Shown one piece after another: positions 34,388-43,735 of a stretch of DNA of 64,000 nucleotides; within the stretch, counting starts at the first letter, position 1, and each line of letters begins with the position of its first letter. A program made the position numbers and the translations under genes. Where the stretch lies: positions 20,201 through 84,200 of the forward strand of contig JAJTWY010000017.1 of assembly GCA_021463165.1 (NCBI GenBank), in the 5' to 3' direction. Below the pieces are notes generated by a model that worked only from the letters and a program-made list of their open reading frames with translations, searched no databases and was not told where the DNA came from. This stretch comes from Pyrinomonadaceae bacterium (GTDB taxonomy: Bacteria > Acidobacteriota > Blastocatellia > Pyrinomonadales > Pyrinomonadaceae).

Positions 34388-37030
34388 TCAGCCAATATTC
34401 AACACGTTGTCAACATAGCTATCGAACGTATCATCATGCGAGATGACAAAGAGCTGGTCGAAGTTGGTAATGCGGCTGATCTGTTGTGCAAAATTCTCGC
34501 GGCGTTCGGCGTCCATATTTGTTGTCGGCTCGTCGAAAAATGCGATGCGGATATCGCTGAGCTGTTTAAGTATAGCGAGACGTACTGATAAAGCGGCCGA
34601 CATTTGTTCGCCACCCGATAGACTGACGAAGGGACGCTCGTAGCCGTCCTCCTCCAGGATGATCGAATAGTCCTCCGCCCATTTCAGAGTTCGCTCGCCA
34701 TTGCCGGTGATCTCTCGAAACATCTGGTTGGCTTCGAGCGAGACATGGTAAACATAGTTGCGTGCGACGCGCGGGGCCGCCTCCTTGAGCGTGTCCCGGA
34801 TGAACGAGGTAGCCTCGGCAACCTGTTCGAGACGTTCTTTTTCACGAAAGGCTTCGGCGAGCGACTTTCTCAGCTCACTGAACCGTGCAAGTTCTGCCGC
34901 GAGCTGCTCGGCACGCAGTTTGGCTGCCTCGAATGTGGCCCCGATCTCCGCCGAGCGGCGTTCGACACTGAGCAACTCGGTTCTCTCAGTCGTATGCCGT
35001 TCAGGATCGTAACCGGAGCCCGCAGCGGCCAGATCCTTTTCGGCAGCCTCGACCGATGCAGATCTCGACGCAAGTTCAACCGAAGCGTTTTCAAGATCGA
35101 GTTTTCGCTGAGGCAGGGCGCTTGCCTCAGTTTCGTTCGTAAGGAAAACCCGATGAGCCTCGGCGGTCGCCTCGCGTTCAGAAGTTAAACGCAGCCATTG
35201 GTCGTCGAGTTCCTTAAATTCCTCCAGCCGTTCATCGAGCAGCTTACGGTCGCTGGCCAGGCGCTCGAGATTGGTTTCGACGTGGCGAAGCCCGTCGCGG
35301 ATGTCAGCTTCGCGAAGGGCCTCTTTTTCGAGGATCCGAATACGCGCCGCCGGATCGCCGAGGGCCTTTAGCCTGGCTTCCGATTCGGCGATCTTTCGTT
35401 CGCTTTCGACAAGGCCGCGCTGTTCCTGCTCAAGGGCAGCCTTTTTGGCATTGAGGCCCGCGCCTTCTTCGCGGATCTCCTTGTCGCGCTGCAAGTAGCT
35501 TTCGCGGGCACCGACCTGCTTTTGCCCATCCCGGGCCTCCATCAGGGCCGGCGCGATCGCCTTTCGCTCAGTTTCGAGTTCCGAGATCTGAGATCTGAGA
35601 TCAATGAACTGACTGGAGAGGTAGCCTTCGAGCGTCTCGCCTTCCTTAAGATTCAAGCATCGCTCAGACAGGATCGGGCATAGTCCGCCCCGGACCTCAC
35701 TCTGGAATTTTTCGTCGCGTTCGAGGTTGGCACGCAGTGTCGCGATGGAGGCAATGAGGTCGGCCTCACGTTTTTCGAGAGTTGACAGGGAAGCCGCCGC
35801 GGCGGCGCCGGCCTCGGCGGTTCTAAGATCTCGCTGATTCTGCAGAAAGCGTTCCCGCAGCCGTTCGAGCTGGGCATTGATGCTGCGAACGCGTTCGTCC
35901 GCGGTTTTGGCTCTCGCGACCTCGTTTCGCAGGCCCGCGATCTCTTTTTCAATCGCTTCTTGTTCGGCGGCTTTCGGACGAAGCGAGACTATTTCTTCGC
36001 GAGCGTCGGTGAGGTTCTTGAGGTCACGCTCGAGGCGAACCTTTTCGGCATTGACAGTGGTTATCGCTGTGGATGTCTTGTTCAGTTCACTGCGAAGAGT
36101 GTCGCGCTGGTGGCGTTCACGTTCGATCTCGGAAAGGCGGCCGAGGACTTGTGTGTGACGTTGATGATCGGCCCGAACCTCGGCGACCAATGCGGCGGCG
36201 GCAGTTGCCCGTTCGTTGGCGGTCTCAGCCTGCTTGAAGACAAGTGCGGCCCTGTCTTTTTCGGCGCGGCTTCGATCGAGGGCGGTCTTCAATCCGGCAA
36301 GCCGCTTCTCATCCTCATCGAGAGCTTTCACTCGCGTTTGACGGGCCGCGAGGTCCGTATTTAGTTTCTCTATCTCCGAGGTGAGGGTCGATATCTGAAC
36401 CGCCGTTCGCTTGTGGTCTTCCTCAACCGAATCGGAACGGGCAAGTTCACCTTCTGCCCGGGCAATATCCTCACGGAGTGAACTGATCGAAACGTCTAGA
36501 TACCGCGTCGTTTCACGCAGTTTCTCAGCCGCTTGCCGATATTCTTCGACCTTCAGGAGGCGGTCGAAAGCAACTTTTCGTTCGGTCGAACCTTCAAGAA
36601 AGATGGCCGTGAACGTCCCTTGTGGAACGCCGATCGCCTGCCGAAAAAGCGATCTCAGATCTGTCCCCGGCTCAAGCCCCAGATGCTGCCACAAGAACCT
36701 GAAAACCTCTTCTTTTTTCTCGGCGAGCCGCATCTGAAGCCGCGGGTCAATAACGTGATAACCTGAGCCGGAATCGCGATAGACGACGTATTCGCGTTCG
36801 TCGAGCCCGCTTTCGAAGGTGACCGAGACCGAGCCTTTCTTCGCACCCCGACGGACGAAATCCTCTTTTTTGTACTCCAGCAGATCGAACATGGCCCATG
36901 CGATCGCTTCGATGATCGTGGTCTTCCCGGCACCGTTCGCACCGGTGACCGCGGTCGTACCGCGCGAGAATTCTATCGTCGTGGAGACGTGGGATTTGAT
37001 GTTCTCAAGTTCGATCTTTGAGACGTGCAT
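34388..37030 (-). CDS. SbcC/Rad50-like SMC-family ATPase
   Basis: 880 residues. Walker A GANGAGKTT (residues 30-38), Q-loop region QAIGVPQGTF, long coiled coils about 170-430 and 480-720, ABC signature VSLSGGEQMSA and Walker B IAFFDEPTTNMD. The zinc-hook position near residue 450 reads GLCPILSERCLNL, where the usual CxxC is spaced out to Cx6C. In a complex with an SbcD/Mre11 nuclease it would process DNA ends and hairpins. No sbcD gene is in the window. Confidence 0.88.
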   Translation of the reverse strand: MHVSKIELENIKSHVSTTIEFSRGTTAVTGANGAGKTTIIEAIAWAMFDLLEYKKEDFVRRGAKKGSVSVTFESGLDEREYVVYRDSGSGYHVIDPRLQMRLAEKKEEVFRFLWQHLGLEPGTDLRSLFRQAIGVPQGTFTAIFLEGSTERKVAFDRLLKVEEYRQAAEKLRETTRYLDVSISSLREDIARAEGELARSDSVEEDHKRTAVQISTLTSEIEKLNTDLAARQTRVKALDEDEKRLAGLKTALDRSRAEKDRAALVFKQAETANERATAAAALVAEVRADHQRHTQVLGRLSEIERERHQRDTLRSELNKTSTAITTVNAEKVRLERDLKNLTDAREEIVSLRPKAAEQEAIEKEIAGLRNEVARAKTADERVRSINAQLERLRERFLQNQRDLRTAEAGAAAAASLSTLEKREADLIASIATLRANLERDEKFQSEVRGGLCPILSERCLNLKEGETLEGYLSSQFIDLRSQISELETERKAIAPALMEARDGQKQVGARESYLQRDKEIREEGAGLNAKKAALEQEQRGLVESERKIAESEARLKALGDPAARIRILEKEALREADIRDGLRHVETNLERLASDRKLLDERLEEFKELDDQWLRLTSEREATAEAHRVFLTNETEASALPQRKLDLENASVELASRSASVEAAEKDLAAAGSGYDPERHTTERTELLSVERRSAEIGATFEAAKLRAEQLAAELARFSELRKSLAEAFREKERLEQVAEATSFIRDTLKEAAPRVARNYVYHVSLEANQMFREITGNGERTLKWAEDYSIILEEDGYERPFVSLSGGEQMSAALSVRLAILKQLSDIRIAFFDEPTTNMDAERRENFAQQISRITNFDQLFVISHDDTFDSYVDNVLNIG

Positions 37031-37144
37031 CGGCCGAAAAGTTCAGATCTGAAATTTCAGAGCTGGAATTTTGATATTAGTTCATCAGACGCCAAAGCGA
37101 AAGAAATCGTCGGGTTCGGCAGAAAGTGGAAAAATGATGTGCAA

Positions 37145-37459
37145 ATGAGCGACAATCGTCTGATGAAGATCGAACCCGGTGACGTCGTGATCGCGGTCCT
37201 GCACAGCCCAAGGGAGAAATTGCTCGGCGTATTGAATGAGATCAATGCTGCCGGGATAACCATCCGTTCGATCGACCTCGGCTATTTTGACGATTGGTGC
37301 AGGTCGATCGCTGCAGGCGAGGTGCACCTGAGGATGAACGATAATTTCTTTCCGATGTGGCGCGTCGAGCGTTTGTCGCGTGATGAGGGAACCGATGAGA
37401 TGCCGTCAATGACCGACCAATTCGAAACACGGACCGGACGGCGGTTCGAGCATCAGTAG
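37145..37459 (+). CDS. Hypothetical protein, 104 residues
   Basis: I do not recognise this family by name. The ATG at 37145 is preferred because the earlier part of the frame lies in the SbcC-like gene's upstream region and has no conserved look. The sequence starts MSDNRLMKIEPGDVVIAVLH and continues with an alternating strand/helix pattern (REKLLGVLNEINAAGITIRSID, FDDWCRSIAAGE). It is cytoplasmic, acidic, divergent from sbcC and convergent with DUF4097. Coding bias in the region is good, supporting a real gene. Confidence 0.6.
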   Translation: MSDNRLMKIEPGDVVIAVLHSPREKLLGVLNEINAAGITIRSIDLGYFDDWCRSIAAGEVHLRMNDNFFPMWRVERLSRDEGTDEMPSMTDQFETRTGRRFEHQ

Positions 37460-37466
37460 CCTTCGG

Positions 37467-38507
37467 TCACTGTTTTCTGATAGCAATGCTGCCGTTATCG
37501 GCCGTGACTTTAAGCGTCGCTTCTCCCGATCCGGCCTTGCCCGCAAGAGCCTTCAACGGGCCGACAAAATTCTCGGTGATTATCTCGTGCGGCAGATCGC
37601 AGGCGAAACTGCCGTAGCCGTAGGTTGCCCAGAATCTGAAGCCTGACTTGGCCGGAACGGACATTCTGATCGACCCCTTTGAGGTTCGTAGATTGTAGGA
37701 GCCGCCCGACAGGATCGGCCCGCTGTATGAGACTGAGCCGGAGATCGACCCGACGTTCACCTGGCGGTACTCGAGGCTTTGAAGCGAGATCGTTCCGCTG
37801 TGGGTATTGGCTTTGAATATGTCGCCATAGTCGCTCGGACTGCCTTCGAATACGACGATATTACCTTCGGTGGTCGTGAGCATCATCGAACCTTTGCCGG
37901 CTTCGACGGTGATATCGCCACGCCCTGCGTTGGCGCTGATACCGGCTGAGATGTTTCGGAGCGAGATGTCGCCGCCGATCGATGTGATGTCAACCTTCTT
38001 GACCGTATCGACAGCAGTGGAGATTTCGCGACCCCTGATACGGATCGATGCCCCGACGGGCACATCAACCTCGATCGAGCCGCCCGAGAGGCATTCGCTG
38101 TCGGGCCCGATCCTTCGGTCTGAATTGATGCCCACGACCTTCACCCAAACTGGAGCATCGCCCTTGATATTCTCCTGCGCAGTTCGGAAAGCAAACTTAC
38201 TGCCGCCGGCGACAAAGACCCGGACCTCGTTGCGTCGCCAGCCATTTACTCGAATATTACCTTCGACAACGCAGCTAAACTCGAGATTGATCGCGGGATC
38301 GACCTTAATGGACCTCTCGGTCGTGTCTCTGGTAAACACCCCGCTGCGAGGAAACATGGAGGGACGCATTGGCGACGGCGGGCTCGGGGCTCCTGCGCCA
38401 TCAATATCCGGCGCCAACCTGCCAGTCGGCTGCGCAAGGAGCCCTGTTGCCAGAAACACTGACGCGGCGCCAACGATCATCAGATTTTCAATGAGCTTCT
38501 TCATCAA
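37467..38507 (-). CDS. DUF4097-family exported beta-strand repeat protein
   Basis: 346 residues with a signal peptide (LMIVGAASVFLATGLLAQ). Residues about 60-340 are short beta repeats (VDITSIGGDISLRNISAG, GDITVEAGKGSMMLTT, GTISLQSLEYRQVNVGSISG) typical of DUF4097/putative adhesin domains, which fold as beta helices. It lies 16 bases after the anti-sigma gene, so it is likely the target or sensor of the sigma/anti-sigma system in the envelope. Confidence 0.83.
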   Translation of the reverse strand: MMKKLIENLMIVGAASVFLATGLLAQPTGRLAPDIDGAGAPSPPSPMRPSMFPRSGVFTRDTTERSIKVDPAINLEFSCVVEGNIRVNGWRRNEVRVFVAGGSKFAFRTAQENIKGDAPVWVKVVGINSDRRIGPDSECLSGGSIEVDVPVGASIRIRGREISTAVDTVKKVDITSIGGDISLRNISAGISANAGRGDITVEAGKGSMMLTTTEGNIVVFEGSPSDYGDIFKANTHSGTISLQSLEYRQVNVGSISGSVSYSGPILSGGSYNLRTSKGSIRMSVPAKSGFRFWATYGYGSFACDLPHEIITENFVGPLKALAGKAGSGEATLKVTADNGSIAIRKQ

Positions 38508-38523
38508 GTCAGGCTTGCACGCC

Positions 38524-39399
38524 CTACTGAAGGCTTGCCACCAACTCCTCTTTTTGCGAGACCGAATTTAACAGGTCTATCTTGTTCTGATACGACGAAT
38601 AGAGGATCTGTTTCGCGGCTTCGTTCTTTGGATTGCGTTTCACTTCGACACGCATTTTTTCGATAGTGTCGTTGACCACTGCCATGTTCCGTTCGAACGC
38701 CACGCGTTCCGAAGGGCGCAGGACAGATTCTTTCTGTTCATCGACCGATCTCTTTAGAGTTGCGATAGTTTTGATATAGCTTTCTTCGCCCGGCATATAC
38801 GCGGCTGCCGCCGGCGCACTCTCGGCCGGGGCGGCCCGCTGCGTACGTTTCACTTCAGGGCGGAATATCGCGCGTTCAATGACCGGCGAATGATTGTTAG
38901 AAACCTCGGGAGCCTCGACCGGCACTTCCCGTTCATCTACATTAAGCGTTGATGCCGGGGTGACTGCGGTCGGCGTGACCGGAGCAGCTTGCCGCGCGGC
39001 CATCGGCGGCGTGTTATCGACGCTGTTTCGCGACTTATTCAGCAAAAGCCCGCCGAAAACGCCAAACACCAGCAGAAGGCTCGCGGCCGCGACCATCGAC
39101 GGGCTTGTAAGCGAAAAACGAAGAAAGGCCCAGGCTTTCTGCCATACGGGGCGATTCTCCTTTTCCAGCTGGATCGAATCGTTGATCTTGCTCCAAAGCC
39201 GTTGGGTCGGTACGAGAGTATTGAACTCGCGTTCGAGTGCGGGAAATACGATAGCGGACTCTTCTTCGGCATCGGCAAGCATCAGGGCGCATTTGTCGCA
39301 CAGAGCCACGTGGGCAGTAACCCGCGACGTTTCATCATGTGACAGCTCGCCGTCGAGAAACGCCTGAATGATCCCAATGTCTAAGCAATTGTCCTTCAT
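38524..39399 (-). CDS. Anti-sigma factor with zf-HC2 zinc finger
   Basis: 291 residues. The N-terminal zinc finger has H30, C34 and C37 (TAHVALCDKCA) with C5 upstream. A single membrane segment is at about 103-123 (MVAAASLLLVFGVFGGLLL), followed by a Pro/Ala-rich periplasmic part and a C-terminal helix pair. It should hold the ECF sigma at the membrane. It overlaps the sigma stop by 4 bases. Confidence 0.87.
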   Translation of the reverse strand: MKDNCLDIGIIQAFLDGELSHDETSRVTAHVALCDKCALMLADAEEESAIVFPALEREFNTLVPTQRLWSKINDSIQLEKENRPVWQKAWAFLRFSLTSPSMVAAASLLLVFGVFGGLLLNKSRNSVDNTPPMAARQAAPVTPTAVTPASTLNVDEREVPVEAPEVSNNHSPVIERAIFRPEVKRTQRAAPAESAPAAAAYMPGEESYIKTIATLKRSVDEQKESVLRPSERVAFERNMAVVNDTIEKMRVEVKRNPKNEAAKQILYSSYQNKIDLLNSVSQKEELVASLQ

Positions 39400-39971
39400 A
39401 TCGATTCCTTTCCTGCCTTGCCATATAGGCGGGAAAACTCCTGTCGTGCTCGTGCGACGTAAGTTCCTATGCTCGTCTCGTTCAAGTCAAGGCTGGTCGC
39501 GATCTCGCGATAAGAGAGGCCTTGTTGCTTTAAGATCAGGCAGCTTCTAAGCGGCTCTTTTATGCTGTTCAGAGCCCTGTAGATCTCGTTTACGCCCGAG
39601 TATTCTTCGTAGTCGACCTCGACCGAAGAAACTGATGTCTCCATCGTTTCTTTGACGTAATTCTCGTCACGCGTGTTCGCCCGAATGTTGCCGCGGATGG
39701 TGTTCTTCGCCACGTTGATGGCGACGCGAATGAGCCACGGCCTGAGCATCTCGTTGTCTGTGATGGAATCCTGATGCTTGTAAAGACGGAGAAACGTTTC
39801 CTGGGTGACATCCTCAGCGAGTGCCGAATCGTGAACGATCGACCGCGCGGCGCGGAAGACTGTTCGGTGATGGAGCGCAAATGCCTCCTCAAACTCGATC
39901 TTATCTCTCGCCGCGGCCGTCGCTGTTTGTTCGGACATTATGTCCACAAGAATGTTCGTATTCTCGTTCAT
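39396..39971 (-). CDS. RNA polymerase ECF sigma factor
   Basis: About 191 residues from the ATG at 39971; other starts at 39980 and 39938 are possible and none has a good SD. Region 2 is seen in FEEAFALHHRTVFRAARSIVHDSALAEDVTQETFLRLYKH and region 4 in LILKQQGLSYREIATSLDLNETSIGTYVARARQEF. It should direct transcription of envelope-stress genes, possibly including its own operon. The ATGA overlap with the anti-sigma gene indicates balanced synthesis. Confidence 0.9.
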   Translation of the reverse strand: MNENTNILVDIMSEQTATAAARDKIEFEEAFALHHRTVFRAARSIVHDSALAEDVTQETFLRLYKHQDSITDNEMLRPWLIRVAINVAKNTIRGNIRANTRDENYVKETMETSVSSVEVDYEEYSGVNEIYRALNSIKEPLRSCLILKQQGLSYREIATSLDLNETSIGTYVARARQEFSRLYGKAGKESI

Positions 39972-40040
39972 TTTCAGCATCGTTAAATGCTCATCACAAT
40001 GGGAAAACACCGCTGACCGCTGATATATGACAAGAATCGC

Positions 40041-41462
40041 CTAAAACCCAATAATTTTCAATCTTTGAAGGATATCCGGCGACGCAACGGGCACGCCATT
40101 GGCGGTCACGAGCAGGATGTGACTGTCACCGGTCTCAAGGAAGACACGCGCGAGTCCGGGCACAGGTTCCGTTTTGTTATCGATGGCAGGTTCTATCGAA
40201 GCGAGGTGGCGGAGGCATTCGTGGACGTGGGCCCGGCCGGCGCCGAAGCCTGTATCAACGGAATCGATGAGAAGACGGATCTCGGCGTTGCTCAGGGCTA
40301 ATTCGGACAGTAGAGAAGCGGCGATGCGCGCACCTTCCTCGAACCGAGGCGAAACGACTACGGCTTCGCCCGATTGCTCGGCGGAGATCAGCTCGCGGAT
40401 CGGGCGTTCGTTCCCCGCGGGGATCCGCGTGTCGAAGATCACGGTGACCCGTTGTTCATCTTCGGCGGAGTATTCGCGCGCCGTCAGCTGCGACGTTCGT
40501 GCCGTCGCTTTCCAGTCGATATTTCGCGGATTGTCGTTAGGCTGATAGTCGCGCAGGGCGAGCAGGTCCTGGCCGCTGCCGCGTTTGTTTGCGACACGTT
40601 TGCCGAGTTCGAGCGGCATTTCGTCAAGTTCGACGGGGTTTTCGACGATCTTGGGAAAGACGAGCAATTCCGCCTCGCGTGCGGGCAGACGTCGGCGATG
40701 GCGAAAAAAACCGAAGGGGAACTTGGTGGATAGTTCGAAATCGCGTATCGATAGTTTTCCGCGGTTCGGAAAGACATGCTCGGTCCTTTTTTCCACCATG
40801 TCCCTTGCCCGGACATACACAAAATGATCGAGCGTTCGCCTGACGACAGGGGCTGAGCCGAGCCGTTTCGCGATGAATCGGGGAAAGGCCGCATCGTAGA
40901 GACCGGCCGCGACCGACCTTTCGCGTTCACGCCCGCGAACCTCGACAACGACCGAAAATGCCGGGATCAGACGCTTGCGGTTGGTCATTGTGACCAGGAT
41001 CGGGGTCTTTTCACCTGCGAAGATCGTCTCGGGGAAACGCATCGTTACATCCAGCTTTTTGAGGCATAGCCCACCCGCGACAAAGCCGACGATCATCGAC
41101 GCCAGCAGGAAGGAAAGCACGAGAAACAGCAGGTTGTTTCCGGTATTCCATGCCGAGAAGCCAACGATCACGATCAGTACCAGCAGAACAGCGCCGCCGG
41201 TCGTGAACTCGAAAGGCAGGTTCATCTGCGACGTCTCTCGTCGGGCATTCCGGGCCAATGGCGGAACGATGAAGATCAGGATCAGAAGGACGAAAACAAG
41301 CGATACCGAGGCCGAGATGGCGGCCATTCGGACATCACCGATCTGATGGGCATATAGCGTCAAACCCGACAGTCCGAGCCCGCCAAAAACGACAACAACG
41401 CCGAGAACGGCGTTGCGGAGGTCACGGAGAGTGAAAAGCTGGCGTGCAACCTTTAGATCCAT
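40041..41462 (-). CDS. DUF58-domain membrane protein
   Basis: 473 residues. Two hydrophobic segments (about 17-60) and another pair (about 92-128) are followed by a large soluble part with the DUF58 core DYQPNDNPRNIDWKATART and a vWA-like strand VTVIFDTRIPAGNE. DUF58 proteins regularly pair with MoxR ATPases, as here (3-base gap), in envelope-related protein activation. It is upstream of the sigma gene by about 70 bases. Confidence 0.9.
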   Translation of the reverse strand: MDLKVARQLFTLRDLRNAVLGVVVVFGGLGLSGLTLYAHQIGDVRMAAISASVSLVFVLLILIFIVPPLARNARRETSQMNLPFEFTTGGAVLLVLIVIVGFSAWNTGNNLLFLVLSFLLASMIVGFVAGGLCLKKLDVTMRFPETIFAGEKTPILVTMTNRKRLIPAFSVVVEVRGRERERSVAAGLYDAAFPRFIAKRLGSAPVVRRTLDHFVYVRARDMVEKRTEHVFPNRGKLSIRDFELSTKFPFGFFRHRRRLPAREAELLVFPKIVENPVELDEMPLELGKRVANKRGSGQDLLALRDYQPNDNPRNIDWKATARTSQLTAREYSAEDEQRVTVIFDTRIPAGNERPIRELISAEQSGEAVVVSPRFEEGARIAASLLSELALSNAEIRLLIDSVDTGFGAGRAHVHECLRHLASIEPAIDNKTEPVPGLARVFLETGDSHILLVTANGVPVASPDILQRLKIIGF

Positions 41463-41465
41463 CGG

Positions 41466-42464
41466 CTATAGCGGGACATTCACCTTAAGAAGGATGTCAC
41501 GCAACACCTGTTCGGCTTCGCGCGTCCGATTGCGTAACGAACTGACCCGTGAACTCAGAATTATCCGATGCGCAAAACAGGGCAGCACGAGGCGCTTCAC
41601 ATCATCAGCGATGCAGTAATCGCGGCCCTCGATGACGGCTAAGGCCTGTGCGGATCGGAACAATGACAGCGTGCCGCGGGGACTGATACCAAATTCGACC
41701 GATTCGGAATTTCTCGTCTGGTCGACGATCTGCAGCAGGTAGTCCAGCAGAGCGTCGTCAAAACGCACACGTCCCGACATCTCCTGAAGCTCGGAAAGTT
41801 CGTCGCGGGACATCACCGGTTCGATCGTTGCGAGCGGATCGCTGACCGAGCGGTCGCGAAGGATCTGTTTTTCATCAGCTGCATTTGGATAGCCAATATG
41901 GAGCCGGATCATAAAACGGTCGAGCTGCGACTCGGGCAGCGGATAGGTGCCGTGATGTTCGGAGGGATTTTGCGTCGCGATCACGACAAACGGCGAAGGT
42001 AGCGGCCTTGTCGATCCTTCGATCGTCACCTGTTCTTCGGCCATGGCCTCGAGCAGGGCCGATTGTGTTTTCGGCGTCGCGCGGTTGATCTCGTCGGCAA
42101 GGATGATATTTGCAAATATCGGGCCGGGTTTCCAATCGAATTCGCCGGTCCCCTGATTGAATACCGAAAGGCCGATAACGTCGGAAGGGAGAAGGTCGGA
42201 CGTGAATTGGATACGCTGAAAATGAAGATCAAGCGCACGCGACAATGCATTTGCAAGCGTGGTCTTCCCGATACCCGGAACGTCCTCGATGAGCAGATGC
42301 CCGCGCGCGATCAAGGCAACCAGGGCGAACTTTACCGTCTCGGACTTGCCTCGAACGACCTGCTCGATCGACCGCTGCAGCTCCGCAACCCTCGCCGCTG
42401 CATCGAATCCGGGAGCGAGGCCTTCACCGGCTCCGTGAGTTTGTGTAACTATCCAATCCCTCAT
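41466..42464 (-). CDS. MoxR-family AAA+ ATPase
   Basis: About 332 residues from the ATG at 42464; an upstream TTG at 42584 gives an N-terminus unlike the family. Walker A is EDVPGIGKTTLANAL, Walker B ILADEINRATPKTQSALLEAM, sensor 1 VIATQNP, and the C-terminal lid has FGISPRGTLSLFRSAQALA. MoxR ATPases act as chaperones for vWA/DUF58 partners. It is first in a run with DUF58. Confidence 0.92.
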   Translation of the reverse strand: MRDWIVTQTHGAGEGLAPGFDAAARVAELQRSIEQVVRGKSETVKFALVALIARGHLLIEDVPGIGKTTLANALSRALDLHFQRIQFTSDLLPSDVIGLSVFNQGTGEFDWKPGPIFANIILADEINRATPKTQSALLEAMAEEQVTIEGSTRPLPSPFVVIATQNPSEHHGTYPLPESQLDRFMIRLHIGYPNAADEKQILRDRSVSDPLATIEPVMSRDELSELQEMSGRVRFDDALLDYLLQIVDQTRNSESVEFGISPRGTLSLFRSAQALAVIEGRDYCIADDVKRLVLPCFAHRIILSSRVSSLRNRTREAEQVLRDILLKVNVPL

Positions 42465-42653
42465 CTGATGCTGTGGAACAAAGTTTCGCCAATCCCATTC
42501 TACTCGATTAGAAACCACGCCCGCAGAAAAAAGTTGCAATCTTTGCAGATGCTTGCGAGCGGTCGCGATTGAACTTAAGCCCAAAACAGACTAAACTTTT
42601 GGAACTATAGACAAGCGTTTTCGTGTTGAAAGCGGTAGGGAAACTAAAGTTTT

Positions 42654-43133
42654 ATGAAAAATCTACGTAGCCGGTTCAAGGATCAACGCGGCTTTAACCT
42701 GATCGAGTTGATGATCGTGATCGCGATCATCGGACTGCTGATCGGTGTTGGCAGTATAGCGTGGCAGGCGGTCATTCGGTCGGGAAATGAGACCACGGCG
42801 GCCCAGTCGATAGACCAGATCAGGAAGTTCCAGGCGCAGTATGCGACGCGCAACAAGGGCAACTTTGCGACGTTTGACGAGCTGATCGCCAAAGTTAGCC
42901 TTGACGAAAAATTCAAGGGTGAAAGCCCCGTGGTGAACGGCTATATCTTCAAGATGACGGTCGTTCCTGCATCGGCAAGCACGCCGTCTTCCTATTCGGT
43001 TAACGCCGATCCGCAGGTAGCCGAGGGAATCTCCGCAACCGGAACGCGGCATTTTTATACGGATTCGAACCTTAGCACGATCAAGGGCACCGACGAAAAT
43101 CGCCCCGCGAAGGCGGACGACCCGTCGATCTGA
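42654..43133 (+). CDS. Type IV prepilin-like protein
   Basis: 159 residues. The N-terminal prepilin cleavage/methylation site is QRGFNLIELMIVIAIIGLL with Glu at +5 after the cleaved Gly, followed by a pilin helix and a small globular part ending in an extended tail. It may be a major pilin or a minor pseudopilin; no pilus assembly genes are adjacent. tRNA-Val follows after 6 bases. Confidence 0.88.
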   Translation: MKNLRSRFKDQRGFNLIELMIVIAIIGLLIGVGSIAWQAVIRSGNETTAAQSIDQIRKFQAQYATRNKGNFATFDELIAKVSLDEKFKGESPVVNGYIFKMTVVPASASTPSSYSVNADPQVAEGISATGTRHFYTDSNLSTIKGTDENRPAKADDPSI

Positions 43134-43139
43134 TCCAAC

Positions 43140-43214
43140 GCCGTCTTAGCTCAGTGGTAGAGCACACGCTTCACACGCGTGGGGCCACAAGTTCAAATCT
43201 TGTAGACGGCACCA
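43140..43214 (+). tRNA. tRNA-Val (anticodon CAC)
   Basis: The acceptor arms GCCGTCT (43140-43146) and AGACGGC (43204-43210) pair perfectly. The D-arm TAGCTCAGTGGTAGAGCA and the T-arm with GTTCAAATC are standard. The anticodon stem CACGC/GCGTG encloses the loop TTCACAC, giving CAC for GTG Val codons. Discriminator A and an encoded CCA end the gene. Confidence 0.93.
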
Positions 43215-43228
43215 TTTCTTTTAACGGT

Positions 43229-43257
43229 AAAAAAGGCGTCCTCGCGACGTCTTTTTT
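43229..43257. terminator. Hairpin terminator after tRNA-Val
   Basis: AAAAAAGGCGTC (43229-43240) pairs with GACGTCTTTTTT (43246-43257) with one G-T pair and a 5-base loop. A and T runs on both sides make it usable in both directions. Confidence 0.8.
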
Positions 43258-43354
43258 CTATTCCGGTATCGCTCCGAGCTAACCGCCATTAGCGATGGGA
43301 TCGCCTTGTTCGGCAGGGTGCGGGCGAAGGGTGGAACGACGGACGGATGGGGCT

Positions 43355-43735
43355 TCAGTCTCGTTCGAAGATCACTTGTGCGATCGCATGCTCGCTTGTG
43401 TGCGACAGAGATAAGTGTACGCGGCCGGCTCCGCGTTCCCGGAGAATAGCCGCAGCTTCGCCCGTGATCGCCAGGCCCGGTGCTCCGTCGGCGTCCGAGA
43501 CGATCTCGATATCGTGCCATGTGATCTTGCCTCGCCAGCCAGTTTTCAAAGCCTTCAAAAATGCTTCTTTTGCCGCAAATCGAGCGGCGTACGATTGAGC
43601 GGCGGCGTTTCCCTTACTGTCGCAGTAGGCCCTTTCGCCCTGAGTGAAGACACGCTCGCGGAAACGGGGCGTTCTGGCGAGGGTGTCGCGGATGCGATAA
43701 ACTTCAACAATGTCGATACCGATGGAGATGATCAT
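43355..43735 (-). CDS. acpS: Holo-[acyl-carrier-protein] synthase
   Basis: 126 residues from the ATG at 43735, chosen because AcpS proteins begin MIISIGIDIVEVYRI. The Mg-binding D in IGIDIVE, YAARFAAKEAFLKAL and HLSLSHTSEHAIAQVI are family signatures. It transfers 4'-phosphopantetheine from CoA to apo-ACP. The start codon lies in the palindrome ATGATCAT, which on the other strand offers a start for pgeF. Confidence 0.93.
   Translation of the reverse strand: MIISIGIDIVEVYRIRDTLARTPRFRERVFTQGERAYCDSKGNAAAQSYAARFAAKEAFLKALKTGWRGKITWHDIEIVSDADGAPGLAITGEAAAILRERGAGRVHLSLSHTSEHAIAQVIFERD

Noticed and set aside
33753..34418. A 221-codon plus-strand frame opposite RNase HI
   Set aside because: The minus strand encodes all four RNase HI active-site acids; the plus-strand frame has no recognisable content.
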